Shown in pieces: positions 1 through 9,277 of a DNA stretch of 64,000 bases. The notes beneath the pieces were generated by a model. The model ran no database searches, was not told the origin of the DNA, and saw only the letters and a list, made by a program, of their open reading frames with translations. The first letter of the stretch is position 1, and every line of letters starts with the position of its first letter. Location: the NCBI GenBank assembly GCA_003212175.1, contig QCQN01000001.1:55563-119562 (forward strand), written 5' to 3'. The translations under genes were made by a program, and so were the position numbers. This DNA comes from Prochlorococcus sp. AG-449-P16 (lineage in GTDB: Bacteria; Cyanobacteriota; Cyanobacteriia; PCC-6307; Cyanobiaceae).

Positions 1-633
1 ACAAGAAAATCTTTCAGGATCTCCGTGATTTTTTGAAACTTCATTAATTTTGTATATAGGTAAATCTAACCCTTTTTGTTGGCACCATTCTTGTAAAGCA
101 GATTTAGCATTAAATTTATATGGTTCTTTCAGAAATAATTCTGCATCTATTCTCCAATACTTATCGAGCAAAAGATTAACTTCTTCTATTGAATTAAATG
201 TTTTATAAAGTGCACCTATTACAGCTTCTGTTGTTTCAGCAATAATTGTGTCCTGTGAATTTTTATCATTTGAGGCTTTTAAACCTTTAACTACAAATTT
301 ATCTATAAATATTTTTTTCCCTAATTTAGTTAACCATTCATCACTAACTATTTGAGATCTCAGTTCTGATCGTTTACCAACGCTAAAGAAACTATAGTTT
401 CTCTCTATGAAATCTGACGCTGATAACCTCAGAACAGCATCACCAAAAAATTCTAATTTTTCGTAATTATTTATATTGTCGCTAGAGGAATGTGTTAGTG
501 CTTCATGAAAATTGATTATTATAGTTTCATCTTTTTTATTGATAACTTCCACGAATCTATCTGATTTAATATCAAGAGAATTTAAAAACTCAATTATCTG
601 GCTAGTTCTTTGTTCGTCAATTAAATTGGACAT
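1..633 (-). CDS. rnc: Ribonuclease III, 3' end beyond the window
   Basis: Double-strand-specific endoribonuclease that processes rRNA precursors and structured mRNAs. Reading the minus strand from the ATG at 633 gives an open frame of 211 codons to the window edge, so the C-terminus is missing. The catalytic signature is visible at about residues 43-67 (HEALTHSS, then YEKLEFFGDAVLRL) and the second acidic cluster later (ETTEAVIGALY). The segment beginning KSALQEWCQQKG is the start of the double-stranded RNA-binding domain. The gene lies 22 nt downstream of rnpB on the same strand with no terminator visible between them, so co-transcription is possible. The family assignment is firm. Confidence 0.93.
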   Translation of the reverse strand, partial: MSNLIDEQRTSQIIEFLNSLDIKSDRFVEVINKKDETIIINFHEALTHSSSDNINNYEKLEFFGDAVLRLSASDFIERNYSFFSVGKRSELRSQIVSDEWLTKLGKKIFIDKFVVKGLKASNDKNSQDTIIAETTEAVIGALYKTFNSIEEVNLLLDKYWRIDAELFLKEPYKFNAKSALQEWCQQKGLDLPIYKINEVSKNHGDPERFSC

Positions 634-654
634 ATAGATAAATATATTGATTAG

Positions 655-1033
655 GTAGAAAGCAGGTCATAAGCCGGGTTCTGTTCATCTTAAATAAGAT
701 GGACAATCATCTATCTAGGACTGGAATTACTTCACAGTCTCAAGCGGCGCGAAGAAGTAGATTGTTTAATGGTCATAAATCTACTAAGCCTTGCTCCCAG
801 CTGGGGTTTACCTAGCCAACACTTCTCAATGTTGCTGGTGCGCTCTTACCGCACCCTTGCACCCTTACCATACTATTAAGTATTAGGCGGTATGTTTCTG
901 TGGCACTATCCTCACGGTTGCCCGCACTGGGAATTACCCAGCAAGCCTGACCATAGGGGAGCCCGGACTTTCCTCAAGAATGTTTTATTTTGGAAACAAA
1001 ATAAAACATTCTCGCGATTGTCTCTCCTGCTCT
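655..1033 (-). ncRNA. rnpB: RNase P RNA (rnpB)
   Basis: Catalytic RNA of ribonuclease P, which matures tRNA 5' ends. The minus strand carries the conserved core GAGGAAAGUCCGGGCUCC near 971-955, the GUGCCACAGAAACAUACCGCC block near 905-885, and a 3' end whose plus-strand complement reads CATAAGCCGGGTTCTGT. Ends are approximate. The segment between the two P2/P3-flanking motifs folds as a perfect 16-bp A/U-rich hairpin (977-992 with 997-1012). The gene is divergent from tRNA-Arg with about 39 bp between them and is followed by rnc. Confidence 0.93.
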
Positions 1034-1072
1034 TATTTAGCATAATGCTTATTATCTGAAAAAACATCCATT

Positions 1073-1146
<74 letters not shown>

Positions 1147-1225
1147 TTAAAGTTTATAAACTATATGTAGTATATGTGCAAAGTTGCTACTCTCTAGCTA
1201 GCGTGTATATAGTAATAAAGCTTTT

Positions 1226-1558
1226 ATGGCTAAGCTGCACGATATGCGTTTGAAACTCTTAATTCAACAGGAGCATGAACGCATTTCAAAATCTCAACCT
1301 AATGATTTAGACCTTTCAATAGTTCAAGCAAGATGTCTATGTTGGCTAGCTCTATTAGCTGAAGCACATGAAGACCAAGCAAATGATGCTGAAAAGAGAG
1401 GAGATACTGAACAGGCAATGGGATGGTTCGCTGACTCTATGCGATTGAGAGATGTTATTAATTTGGTAACTAGTATTGAAATACCTTTACCTGATAGTCC
1501 TGACACCCTTGATGATAATGACGAATTATTGGATGGTCCTACATTTATGCCTAAATAA
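1226..1558 (+). CDS. Conserved hypothetical protein, 110 aa
   Basis: I do not recognise a named family. The 110-residue product is soluble, with no signal peptide or membrane segment. It looks mostly helical through residue about 85 (including LCWLALLAEAHEDQANDAEKR) and ends in an acidic tail with DSPDTLDDNDELLDG. The alpha-helical core resembles a small interaction domain, but nothing indicates a catalytic role. ATG start at 1226; it follows tRNA-Arg by 79 bp and is followed by another unknown gene in the same direction after 19 bp, so the two may be co-transcribed. Codon use matches its neighbours. Confidence 0.75.
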   Translation: MAKLHDMRLKLLIQQEHERISKSQPNDLDLSIVQARCLCWLALLAEAHEDQANDAEKRGDTEQAMGWFADSMRLRDVINLVTSIEIPLPDSPDTLDDNDELLDGPTFMPK

Positions 1559-1577
1559 TGTCATGATATAGATAGTT

Positions 1578-2042
1578 TTGAATATTATTTTGACTGAAGA
1601 ACCATGTCAATGTCCAGATTGCCAGAGATTTTATAAAGAGCATGACCGTCTTATTAGAGAATTTCCTACTTTAAAGCAGCAACAAGAACTTAACTGGGCT
1701 TCCATACAATCTTTTAGAACATTAACTGGAAAAGTCACTGAAGAGTTACAAAAACAGTTATCTGATAAGCACTCCGAATCTTCAACTGATGATACTCAAA
1801 AAATTGAGGAATCTGAAATTACTTCTGCTTTAGAAGAACTTGATAATGTAAATGCCTATTTATTCTCAATAGAAGCATTAATGGAAAAAATTTTTGATAT
1901 TAAAGTTTCTTCTAATATTGAAGAAAAATTTAAAGAGATCTCTAAAGAGCTAGCACCAGATCCTCTAAACATTGATAGGCTAATACTAAATAGATTATTT
2001 CATCAAACTCCTGATTTGCCTGATAAGAGGGATTTTAAATAG
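1578..2042 (+). CDS. Conserved hypothetical protein, 154 aa
   Basis: Unknown function. The N-terminus carries a CxCxxC cluster (EEPCQCPDCQRFYKEHDRL), which could bind a metal, followed by a highly charged, helix-forming remainder likely to be coiled coil (about residues 60-115, SDKHSESSTDDTQKIEESE region). The frame opens with TTG at 1578; a second in-frame TTG at 1590 would remove four residues and leave the Cys cluster intact, so the start is uncertain. Its stop overlaps the convergent glgP stop by 8 bp (2035-2042). Confidence 0.7.
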   Translation: MNIILTEEPCQCPDCQRFYKEHDRLIREFPTLKQQQELNWASIQSFRTLTGKVTEELQKQLSDKHSESSTDDTQKIEESEITSALEELDNVNAYLFSIEALMEKIFDIKVSSNIEEKFKEISKELAPDPLNIDRLILNRLFHQTPDLPDKRDFK

Positions 2043-4581
2043 TTGCTTCTTTTATATCGCAGGTAATATCAACGGGCATAGGCGAAACTTTCCAAATAGA
2101 ATTACAGTATTCACGGATTGATCTATCTGAGGAAAAATAACCTGATCTAGCTGTATTTAACAATGCCATTTTATTCCATGATTTTTTATCTTTCCAACAT
2201 TTACTAACTTCATCTTGTTTATTTAAATAGTCTTCAAAATCAGCCATTACAAAAAACGGATCATGCCCAGTCAAGCTATTCAGTAGAGGCTTGAATAATT
2301 CTTTATCTCCGTTACTAAAGTGACCTATTTCTACCAAACGAATGACTTCTTTTAATTCTGGTGATTTTTCAATGAATTTTTTTGGAGAATAACCTTTATT
2401 TTTCAAATCCATTATTTCACTCTCTGTTTTTCCAAAAAGGAAGAAGTTTTCTTTCTTAACTAGGTCTCTTAACTCAACATTGGCTCCATCAAGGGTTCCT
2501 ATTGTTAATGCTCCATTCATAGCAAATTTCATATTTCCTGTTCCTGATGCTTCTTTTCCCGCTGTTGAAATTTGCTCAGACAGATCTGTAGCAGGGTAAA
2601 CGATTTCTCCAAGCTTTACATTATAGTCAGGTAGAAAAACGACCCTTAAAAGACCCTCCATATCTGGATCCGAATTGACAACGTCGGCTATTCCATTAAT
2701 AAATCTAATCATTAATTTTGCCATAAAATATCCTGGTGCAGCTTTACCGCCAAATATTACCGTTCTTGGTGCTTTATAATCACTAATTCCATTTTTGATT
2801 CTTAAATATTGTGCAATAATTTGCAGCGCGTTTAAATGTTGTCTTTTATATTGGTGGATTCTTTTTACTTGCACATCAAATAAAGTTGTAGGATCAACCA
2901 ATATCCCAGTCTTTGAATGAATAAAACCAGCAAGTTTGCGCTTTCCAATTAATTTTGTTTCTTCAAATTTCGCTAAAAAACTTTCATCATCCTTCTTTTT
3001 TTCTAAATTTTTCAATAATTCCATATTGCTTATCCAAGTTGGACCAACTTCCTGTTCTAACAAGTTTGATAATGATGGATTTGCTAAGGCTACCCATCTT
3101 CTAGGTGTTACACCATTGGTTACATTGGTGAATTTTTCAGGCCATATTTCCGCAAATTCTGGCAGAAGTTGTCTTTTGATTAAATCTGAATGCAGAGCTG
3201 CTACGCCATTGATATGATGAGCGCCTATTGTGGCTAAGTGAGCCATTCTTACACTTTTAGATCCTTCTTCGTCAATTATTGAAAGTTTTTTGAGTATTTT
3301 GTCGTCTCCAGGATAACGAAGTCTTAATTGCTGTAAAAATCTCCAGTTGATTTCATAAATAATTTCTAAATGCCGTGGTAAAAGATCACTAAATAAACTT
3401 AGATCCCATTTTTCTAATGCCTCGGGGAGCAATGTATGGTTTGTATAAGCTACTGAGGAGGTTGTTATACTCCAGGCTTTATCCCATCCAATATGATATT
3501 GATCTATCAAAAGACGCATCAATTCTGCTACTGCAATAGCTGGATGAGTATCATTTAATTGCACAGTCCAATGCTTTGGAAATTCTGTGACAGGTATAGA
3601 CCTTTTTTCAAGACTTCTCAACATATCTTGAAGAGAACAGCTGACAAAAAAATGTTGCTGTTTAAGTCTTAATCTTCTGCCTTCATCGGTTCCATCATTC
3701 GGATAAAGGACTTTTGATAAAGTTTCAGATGCTACCTTCTCTTCAACAGCTCCATAGTAATCACCGATATTAAAGGCATAAAAATCAAAACTTTCCGTAG
3801 CATCTGCTCTCCATAATCTTAATCTATCGCATGTATTGACTCTGTAACCAAGAACTGGAACATCATGGGGTACCCCTATGGCGTGTTCTGAAGGAATCCA
3901 TCTTGATCGGTAGTTACCTTTATCATCTCTATAGCTTTCTGTTCTCCCACCAAATCCAACGAAACATGATTCATCTGGCTGAGGCAATTCCCAAGGCCAT
4001 CCACCTTTTAGCCATTTATCAGTAACTTCTACTTGCCAACCATCTCTAATTAATTGGTTGAATATTCCAAATTCGTATCTTATTCCGTAGCCAACAGCTG
4101 GGACCTGTAATGATGCTAAAGATTCCAAATAACACGCTGCAAGTCTACCTAGACCACCGTTGCCTAAACCTGGTTCCTCTTCAACTTCCAGTATTTCTGA
4201 TAAAGTTTCTATTCCAAATCTCTTTAAGGCATTCTCTGCTTCTTGTGTAATACCTAGGTTGAGTAAGTTATTACTTAATTGAGGGCCAATTAAAAATTCA
4301 GCTGATAAATATGCAACAGTTTTTTGAGGTTTTTTTCTGATTATTTCTTGACTCGCTAAATATCTGGTCATTAATCTGTCTTTAACTGCATAACTTAATG
4401 CCATATACAAGTCATGAGGGCTTGCAGAAGTAGCTAATTTGCCAAGTGTAAAAAATAAATGGGCTGTCATCCCTTTAAAGACAGCATCTGAATCCATGCC
4501 AGCTTTCTCAGGATCTAAATAGCAGCCAGGGGTAGGCAGTTTAAGATCAAATGGTTCGTTGGAGTTCATTGAAGATGTCAT
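2035..4581 (-). CDS. glgP: Glycogen phosphorylase
   Basis: Cleaves alpha-1,4 glucosyl units from glycogen with phosphate, giving glucose-1-phosphate in the cytosol; it mobilises the carbon stored by day. At 848 aa it has the usual length of the bacterial enzyme. Visible signatures are GNGGLGRLAACYLES near residues 139-153, the NDTHPAIAVAELMRLL segment in the middle, VTNGVTPRRWV, and the PLP-lysine region EASGTGNMKFAMNGALTIGTLDGANVE in the C-terminal third. ATG start at 4581. It is divergent from the antiporter gene across 154 bp. No allosteric extension is evident. Confidence 0.97.
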   Translation of the reverse strand: MTSSMNSNEPFDLKLPTPGCYLDPEKAGMDSDAVFKGMTAHLFFTLGKLATSASPHDLYMALSYAVKDRLMTRYLASQEIIRKKPQKTVAYLSAEFLIGPQLSNNLLNLGITQEAENALKRFGIETLSEILEVEEEPGLGNGGLGRLAACYLESLASLQVPAVGYGIRYEFGIFNQLIRDGWQVEVTDKWLKGGWPWELPQPDESCFVGFGGRTESYRDDKGNYRSRWIPSEHAIGVPHDVPVLGYRVNTCDRLRLWRADATESFDFYAFNIGDYYGAVEEKVASETLSKVLYPNDGTDEGRRLRLKQQHFFVSCSLQDMLRSLEKRSIPVTEFPKHWTVQLNDTHPAIAVAELMRLLIDQYHIGWDKAWSITTSSVAYTNHTLLPEALEKWDLSLFSDLLPRHLEIIYEINWRFLQQLRLRYPGDDKILKKLSIIDEEGSKSVRMAHLATIGAHHINGVAALHSDLIKRQLLPEFAEIWPEKFTNVTNGVTPRRWVALANPSLSNLLEQEVGPTWISNMELLKNLEKKKDDESFLAKFEETKLIGKRKLAGFIHSKTGILVDPTTLFDVQVKRIHQYKRQHLNALQIIAQYLRIKNGISDYKAPRTVIFGGKAAPGYFMAKLMIRFINGIADVVNSDPDMEGLLRVVFLPDYNVKLGEIVYPATDLSEQISTAGKEASGTGNMKFAMNGALTIGTLDGANVELRDLVKKENFFLFGKTESEIMDLKNKGYSPKKFIEKSPELKEVIRLVEIGHFSNGDKELFKPLLNSLTGHDPFFVMADFEDYLNKQDEVSKCWKDKKSWNKMALLNTARSGYFSSDRSIREYCNSIWKVSPMPVDITCDIKEATI

Positions 4582-4735
4582 ATATATGACAATAGCTATT
4601 TTTCGAAAAAATTCTTTGTTGTAACTTCAGATCCACACTTGTTGAGTATTTTTGCTTTTTTTTTACATATTTCTTAAAGTGGGCCCTTAATAAACTATCT
4701 TCCAATTATGTAGTTTATTTTTTCTCGCATTTTAA

Positions 4736-6103
4736 ATGTATTCTTTACTTGCTGAATTAAGTGCACATGATTTAGAAGTTGCTGAAACGTTGATAGGAGT
4801 TATAAGATTTCTATTGATATTTTTAGCAGCAAGAGCATTAGCAGAAGTACTAGTAAGGCTTAGTTTACCAACGATTGTAGGCGAACTTCTTGCAGGAGTT
4901 GTTATTGGAGCATCAGGATTCCACTTGTTGATACCGCCATCAGCAGGAACCGAACTAAATGAAGGACTTGTAAATGTTATTAGTTCATTAGCCTCAATTC
5001 CTCCAGAAGCTGTACCTGATGTTTATTTCGAAAGTTTCCCATCCCTCCAAGCTGTAGCAACACTTGGGTTATACGCACTTTTATTTTTAACAGGCTTAGA
5101 AAGTGAGTTAGAGGAATTAGTGGCTGTCGGTGCGCAGGCTTTTACTGTTGCGATGGCTGGGGTCATTTTACCGTTTGCCTTTGGAACTCTCGGATTAATG
5201 TTTATTTTCCAAGTAGATCTTATTCCAGCAGTTTTTGCTGGAGCATCTATGACAGCAACAAGTATAGGGATTACAGCAAGTGTTTTCGGAGAATTAGGAT
5301 ATTTGAAAACTAGAGAAGGACAGATTGTTATTGGTGCAGCAGTTCTCGATGATATTTTAGGGATTGTTATTCTTGCAGTTGTTGTAGCTCTTGCTGCAGG
5401 AGGTTCTTTAGAAATTGCTCCTATAGTTAAATTAGTTGCAGCAGCTGTAGTGTTTGTTATTGCAGCTATCGCATTAAGTCGAACAGCAGCCCCAGGTTTT
5501 GATTGGCTTCTAGATCGACTAAAAGCTCCTGGAGCTGTAGTGGTAGCCTCTTTTGTAATACTTGTATTATGTTGTTTTGTTGCTACAGCAATTGGATTAG
5601 AAGCAGCTCTAGGTGCTTTTGCAGCTGGATTGATCCTTAGTAGTTCTAAAAATAATCATGCAATTCAACAATCCGTTTTACCTTTAGTATCGTTGTTCGC
5701 AACTATTTTCTTTGTATTAGTGGGAGCCGGTATGGATCTTTCAGTTATCAATCCACTTGATCCAACAAGTAGATCAGCTCTTGTAGTCGCAGGATTTTTA
5801 TTAGTTGTTGCAATTATCGGAAAAATTGCAGCCGGATGGGTATTTTCAAGTGATAAACCTACAAATAGATTAGTTGTAGGTTTGGGTATGATGCCTAGAG
5901 GAGAGGTAGGTTTAATTTTTCTTGGCCTTGGAACAAGCGCTAAGTTGTTAACTCCTTCTCTTGAAGCGGCTATTTTATTGATGGTTATTGGAACCACATT
6001 TCTTGCCCCTGTTCTATTGAGAATTGTTTTAAAAGATAAGCCCCCTAATGATGGCAATAAAATTTCAGATGATGTTGCTGCTGATCCTGTTGGTCTTCTT
6101 TAG
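4736..6103 (+). CDS. Monovalent cation:proton antiporter, CPA2 family
   Basis: Integral membrane antiporter, probably exchanging Na+ or K+ for H+ in the plasma or thylakoid membrane. The 455-residue product is very hydrophobic with about 12-13 predicted helices. Family hallmarks include PTIVGELLAGVVIG near residues 45-58, FLTGLESELEELV near 118-130, the paired acidic residues in GAAVLDDILGIVI near 201-213, and GLGMMPRGEVGLIFLGLG near 381-398. There is no C-terminal TrkA-N (RCK) domain, so it is NapA-like rather than full KefB/C-like. The ion cannot be deduced from sequence. Confidence 0.9.
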   Translation: MYSLLAELSAHDLEVAETLIGVIRFLLIFLAARALAEVLVRLSLPTIVGELLAGVVIGASGFHLLIPPSAGTELNEGLVNVISSLASIPPEAVPDVYFESFPSLQAVATLGLYALLFLTGLESELEELVAVGAQAFTVAMAGVILPFAFGTLGLMFIFQVDLIPAVFAGASMTATSIGITASVFGELGYLKTREGQIVIGAAVLDDILGIVILAVVVALAAGGSLEIAPIVKLVAAAVVFVIAAIALSRTAAPGFDWLLDRLKAPGAVVVASFVILVLCCFVATAIGLEAALGAFAAGLILSSSKNNHAIQQSVLPLVSLFATIFFVLVGAGMDLSVINPLDPTSRSALVVAGFLLVVAIIGKIAAGWVFSSDKPTNRLVVGLGMMPRGEVGLIFLGLGTSAKLLTPSLEAAILLMVIGTTFLAPVLLRIVLKDKPPNDGNKISDDVAADPVGLL

Positions 6104-6147
6104 GAAATAAGTTTATTAGAATCTTTTAAAATAGATTTTCAATAATT

Positions 6148-7047
6148 ATGGAAAAATCAGCTCTGATAGATAGTGATGTAAATTATGACTGGAATTTTTT
6201 AAATTACCCAATACATACTATTTCTGCTAAACCTAGGCAGACATCAAAAGAATGTGCAATTTTACTAATTCATGGTTTCGGTGCCTCTACTGATCATTGG
6301 AGATTCAATATACCTATTTTGAGTGATAAATACGAAGTTCATGCTATGGATTTACTCGGTTTTGGAAAGAGTCCTAAGCCTCAAGATGTTGAATACTCAG
6401 GATCTTTATGGAAAGATCAGGTTGTAGCTTATATAAAAGAGAAAATAAAAAAGCCTACCATTGTAGTTGGGAATTCATTAGGTGGTTATGCAGCATTAGC
6501 AGCAGGTTCAGAATTAAATGAACTAAATGCAGGAGTGATATTACTTAATGCTGCAGGATATTTTAGTGAAGAAAAAACTACTAAGAAAAATATGATTCAA
6601 ACTTCAATTGAAACAGTTGCTGGTATATTTTTAAAAAATGTTGTTCTTCAACGTTTGATTTTTGAGAATATGAGAAATCCAAAAAATATAAAAAAAACTT
6701 TGAATCAAGTTTATGTTGATAAGAAGAATGTTGATGAATTTTTAGTAGAGTCAATAAGAAAACCTTCTCTAGATTATGGTGCATTTAATGTTTTTAGAAG
6801 TGTATTTAACCCCTCAGGTCCTCAGGGATTGCCCTTGGATAAGTTATTTGCAAAACTTGATTCACCATTACTACTGCTCTGGGGAGGTAAAGATCCTTGG
6901 ATGAATACTCCAAAAAAAAGAAATCTATATAAAAAATTTACACCAAAGAATACAAAAGAAATCATTCTCGATGCTGGTCATTGTCCTCATGATGAAATAC
7001 CTGAATTAGTTAATCAGCATATTTTGGATTGGGTTGATTCTCTTTAA
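6148..7047 (+). CDS. Alpha/beta-fold hydrolase
   Basis: Serine hydrolase of the alpha/beta-fold superfamily. The oxyanion HGFG is at residues 42-45, the nucleophile elbow GNSLGG places Ser110, and the acid and base follow as Asp249 (GGKDPW) and His278 (DAGHCPHD). At 299 aa there is room for a small cap domain between about residues 135 and 215. No signal peptide. Substrate unknown; relatives in cyanobacteria include lipid and pigment esterases, but nothing here selects among them. The next gene starts 10 nt after its stop, suggesting an operon with the two sugar-related genes. Confidence 0.88.
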   Translation: MEKSALIDSDVNYDWNFLNYPIHTISAKPRQTSKECAILLIHGFGASTDHWRFNIPILSDKYEVHAMDLLGFGKSPKPQDVEYSGSLWKDQVVAYIKEKIKKPTIVVGNSLGGYAALAAGSELNELNAGVILLNAAGYFSEEKTTKKNMIQTSIETVAGIFLKNVVLQRLIFENMRNPKNIKKTLNQVYVDKKNVDEFLVESIRKPSLDYGAFNVFRSVFNPSGPQGLPLDKLFAKLDSPLLLLWGGKDPWMNTPKKRNLYKKFTPKNTKEIILDAGHCPHDEIPELVNQHILDWVDSL

Positions 7048-7057
7048 GTAACATATT

Positions 7058-7912
7058 GTGCATATTAAATTCTTTAATAGAGATCAAGACATTCTTGTCT
7101 TTCAATTAGATGAAAATAACTATATTAAATTTTGTCCTGAAAGAGGAGGTATCATCACAGATTGGGTCGCCGATGGTAAAGAGATTCTTTATTTTGATGA
7201 AAAAAGATTTATGGATAAGACAAAAAGTATAAGGGGAGGTATTCCAATCTTGTTTCCAATTTGTGGAAATCTCGAAAACTCTAGTTCAGTATTTGGAAAA
7301 GATTATTTGCAGTTAATGCAACATGGTTTTGCAAGGGATTTGCAATGGAAATATTATTTTAATGAAAATGACAAATCTTTATCTTTATTTTTAAATGAAT
7401 CTCAAATAACAAAAAAATATTATCCATTTGATTTCGAGTTAAGAATAGAGGTTTTCTTAATGATTAACTTTTTAGAATTTAAAATTACTATTCAAAACAA
7501 GACAGATATCGCAATGCCTATAAATTTCGGATTACATCCATATTTTAATGTTTCAGATTTCAAAAATTTAGATTTTATTGATTATCCAGTAAATTGTCAG
7601 AATCAAAAGAGAAATCTTCTAAGTAATACTTTAGATGAATTAAAAAATATTAATTTAGGGGTTGATTTACTTATGTATTCTTCAGGTAAAAGTTCTTTTA
7701 TAGATAGAGTCTTTAAAAGACAGATCACTTTAAATCATCCATTTCCTTTTGATCTAGGTGTTATTTGGAGTGAACCTAATAGAAAAATGATATGTCTTGA
7801 ACCTTGGACTAGTCCCAGAAATTCTTTTGTTGATGGATTTAGAAAGATTATTATCCCTCCAAATGATAGTCATAAGTTTGATGCTTCTATAAAAGTAAAA
7901 TCTCTTGAGTGA
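7058..7912 (+). CDS. Aldose 1-epimerase family protein
   Basis: Member of the galactose-mutarotase-like fold, which interconverts anomers of free or phosphorylated sugars. The 284-residue protein has the family's beta-rich pattern: an N-terminal CPERGGIITDW, IRGGIPILFPICG around residues 60-74, QHGFARDLQW, and the catalytic-histidine segment NFGLHPYFNV near 160-170, with a C-terminal ICLEPWTSPRNSF containing the conserved acid. GTG start at 7058. It resembles the YeaD-type glucose-6-phosphate 1-epimerase subgroup through RGGIPILFP, but substrate specificity is inferred only. It overlaps or abuts the next gene. Confidence 0.85.
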   Translation: MHIKFFNRDQDILVFQLDENNYIKFCPERGGIITDWVADGKEILYFDEKRFMDKTKSIRGGIPILFPICGNLENSSSVFGKDYLQLMQHGFARDLQWKYYFNENDKSLSLFLNESQITKKYYPFDFELRIEVFLMINFLEFKITIQNKTDIAMPINFGLHPYFNVSDFKNLDFIDYPVNCQNQKRNLLSNTLDELKNINLGVDLLMYSSGKSSFIDRVFKRQITLNHPFPFDLGVIWSEPNRKMICLEPWTSPRNSFVDGFRKIIIPPNDSHKFDASIKVKSLE

Positions 7913-7925
7913 TGATGGAATATTT

Positions 7926-9275
7926 ATGAAATTTGTTGTTATAGATGATGATCCAACAGGTTCTCAGACAGTTCATGACTGCTTATTACTTCTTAAGTGG
8001 GATTATTCAACTTTAGTTAAAGGTTTTGAATCCGAATCTAATTTATTTTTTATTTTGGCTAATACCAGGTCACTTTCGGAAAATGATGCGAAATTCACAA
8101 TAAAAGAAATTTGTAAAAATCTTAAGACTGTTTTAGCTTCTAAAGCATATGCACAAGAAATTATTTTTATAAGTAGAGGAGATTCTACTCTTCGAGGACA
8201 TAACTTTTTAGAGCCTAATGCTTTAAATAGTTGTTTAGGTCCTTTTGATGCTACTTTTCATATCCCAGCTTTTATAGAAGGTAAAAGATTAACAATTAAT
8301 GGGTCACACTTTGTTGATAAAAAACTTATTCATAAGACAATTTTTGCGAAAGATAAAATTTTTGGATACGAGACAAGTATTGTCAAGAATCTTTTATTTC
8401 AAAAGAGTAAATCACAAATAAAATTAGATGATATTCAAAATCTTGTATTGGCAGATCTTGAAATTCTTGATGATGAAGAAAATAATATCGTTTTTAAAAA
8501 ACTAAAGAGTTTGAAGAATAATAAACATGTAATTGTAGATGTAGAAAATTATTCTCAACTCAATAAATTTTCTTTAATAATAAAAAAATTAACTAAACAA
8601 AAAAAATTCCTTTTTCGAACTGCCGCAAGTTTTATAAGTTCAATTACTGAGAAAAAAAGCAATTCTCATGATGGGATATTTTTTTCTAATTTAAGAATAA
8701 AAAATAAAGAAAAAAAATTTCTTCCTGGATTGGTAATTGTTGGATCATATGTTGAACTTTCAACATTGCAATTAAAAAATCTTTTAGAGATAAGTAATTG
8801 CGACTCTATTGAATTAGATGTTTTTGAATTCTTTAGAATTATTTCATCAGGGAATTATCATAGGCAAAGGAATTTATTTAAAAATAAATATTTGAGAGAA
8901 ATTCGCTTTTCTTTTGAGAAAGGAAAATCTCCTGTACTGTTTACTTCAAGAAATTTTATGTCCCTAGATAATTCCGAACAATTGAATTTTTATAATTTAC
9001 TGGCTCTTTTTATTGCTGAATTGGTTGCAAATTTAAAATATGAAATAGGGTATTTGATTTCAAAAGGTGGAATAACAACAAATGTGATTCTTAGCAAAGG
9101 ACTTAATGCGGATTACGTTTACCTAGAAGGACAAATTTTAACAGGCATTTCTGTAGTGACTCATAACCTAAAAAATGATGAAAAGCTTCCAATCATTACC
9201 CATCCTGGAAACATTGGTAATAAAGATTCTTTAGTAGAAATATGGAAAGTTATGGAAAATAAAAATAATTTTTAA
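7926..9275 (+). CDS. Four-carbon acid sugar kinase family protein (DUF1537-like)
   Basis: Resembles the OtnK/DtnK family of ATP-dependent kinases that phosphorylate four-carbon sugar acids. The N-terminal signature IDDDPTGSQTVHD and the SRGDSTLRGH motif fit the substrate-binding domain, and SKGGITTNVI with IITHPGNIGN fit the C-terminal nucleotide-binding domain. I place the start at ATG 7926 (449 aa), because the upstream in-frame TTG at 7905 would add seven residues and overlap the previous stop. The usual partner genes for erythronate or threonate catabolism are not adjacent, so the true substrate is open. Confidence 0.82.
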   Translation: MKFVVIDDDPTGSQTVHDCLLLLKWDYSTLVKGFESESNLFFILANTRSLSENDAKFTIKEICKNLKTVLASKAYAQEIIFISRGDSTLRGHNFLEPNALNSCLGPFDATFHIPAFIEGKRLTINGSHFVDKKLIHKTIFAKDKIFGYETSIVKNLLFQKSKSQIKLDDIQNLVLADLEILDDEENNIVFKKLKSLKNNKHVIVDVENYSQLNKFSLIIKKLTKQKKFLFRTAASFISSITEKKSNSHDGIFFSNLRIKNKEKKFLPGLVIVGSYVELSTLQLKNLLEISNCDSIELDVFEFFRIISSGNYHRQRNLFKNKYLREIRFSFEKGKSPVLFTSRNFMSLDNSEQLNFYNLLALFIAELVANLKYEIGYLISKGGITTNVILSKGLNADYVYLEGQILTGISVVTHNLKNDEKLPIITHPGNIGNKDSLVEIWKVMENKNNF

Positions 9276-9277
9276 AA

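Noticed and set aside
5665..6057. 130-residue ORF opposite the antiporter gene
   Set aside because: Antisense shadow of conserved membrane helices; no independent motif or ribosome-binding site.
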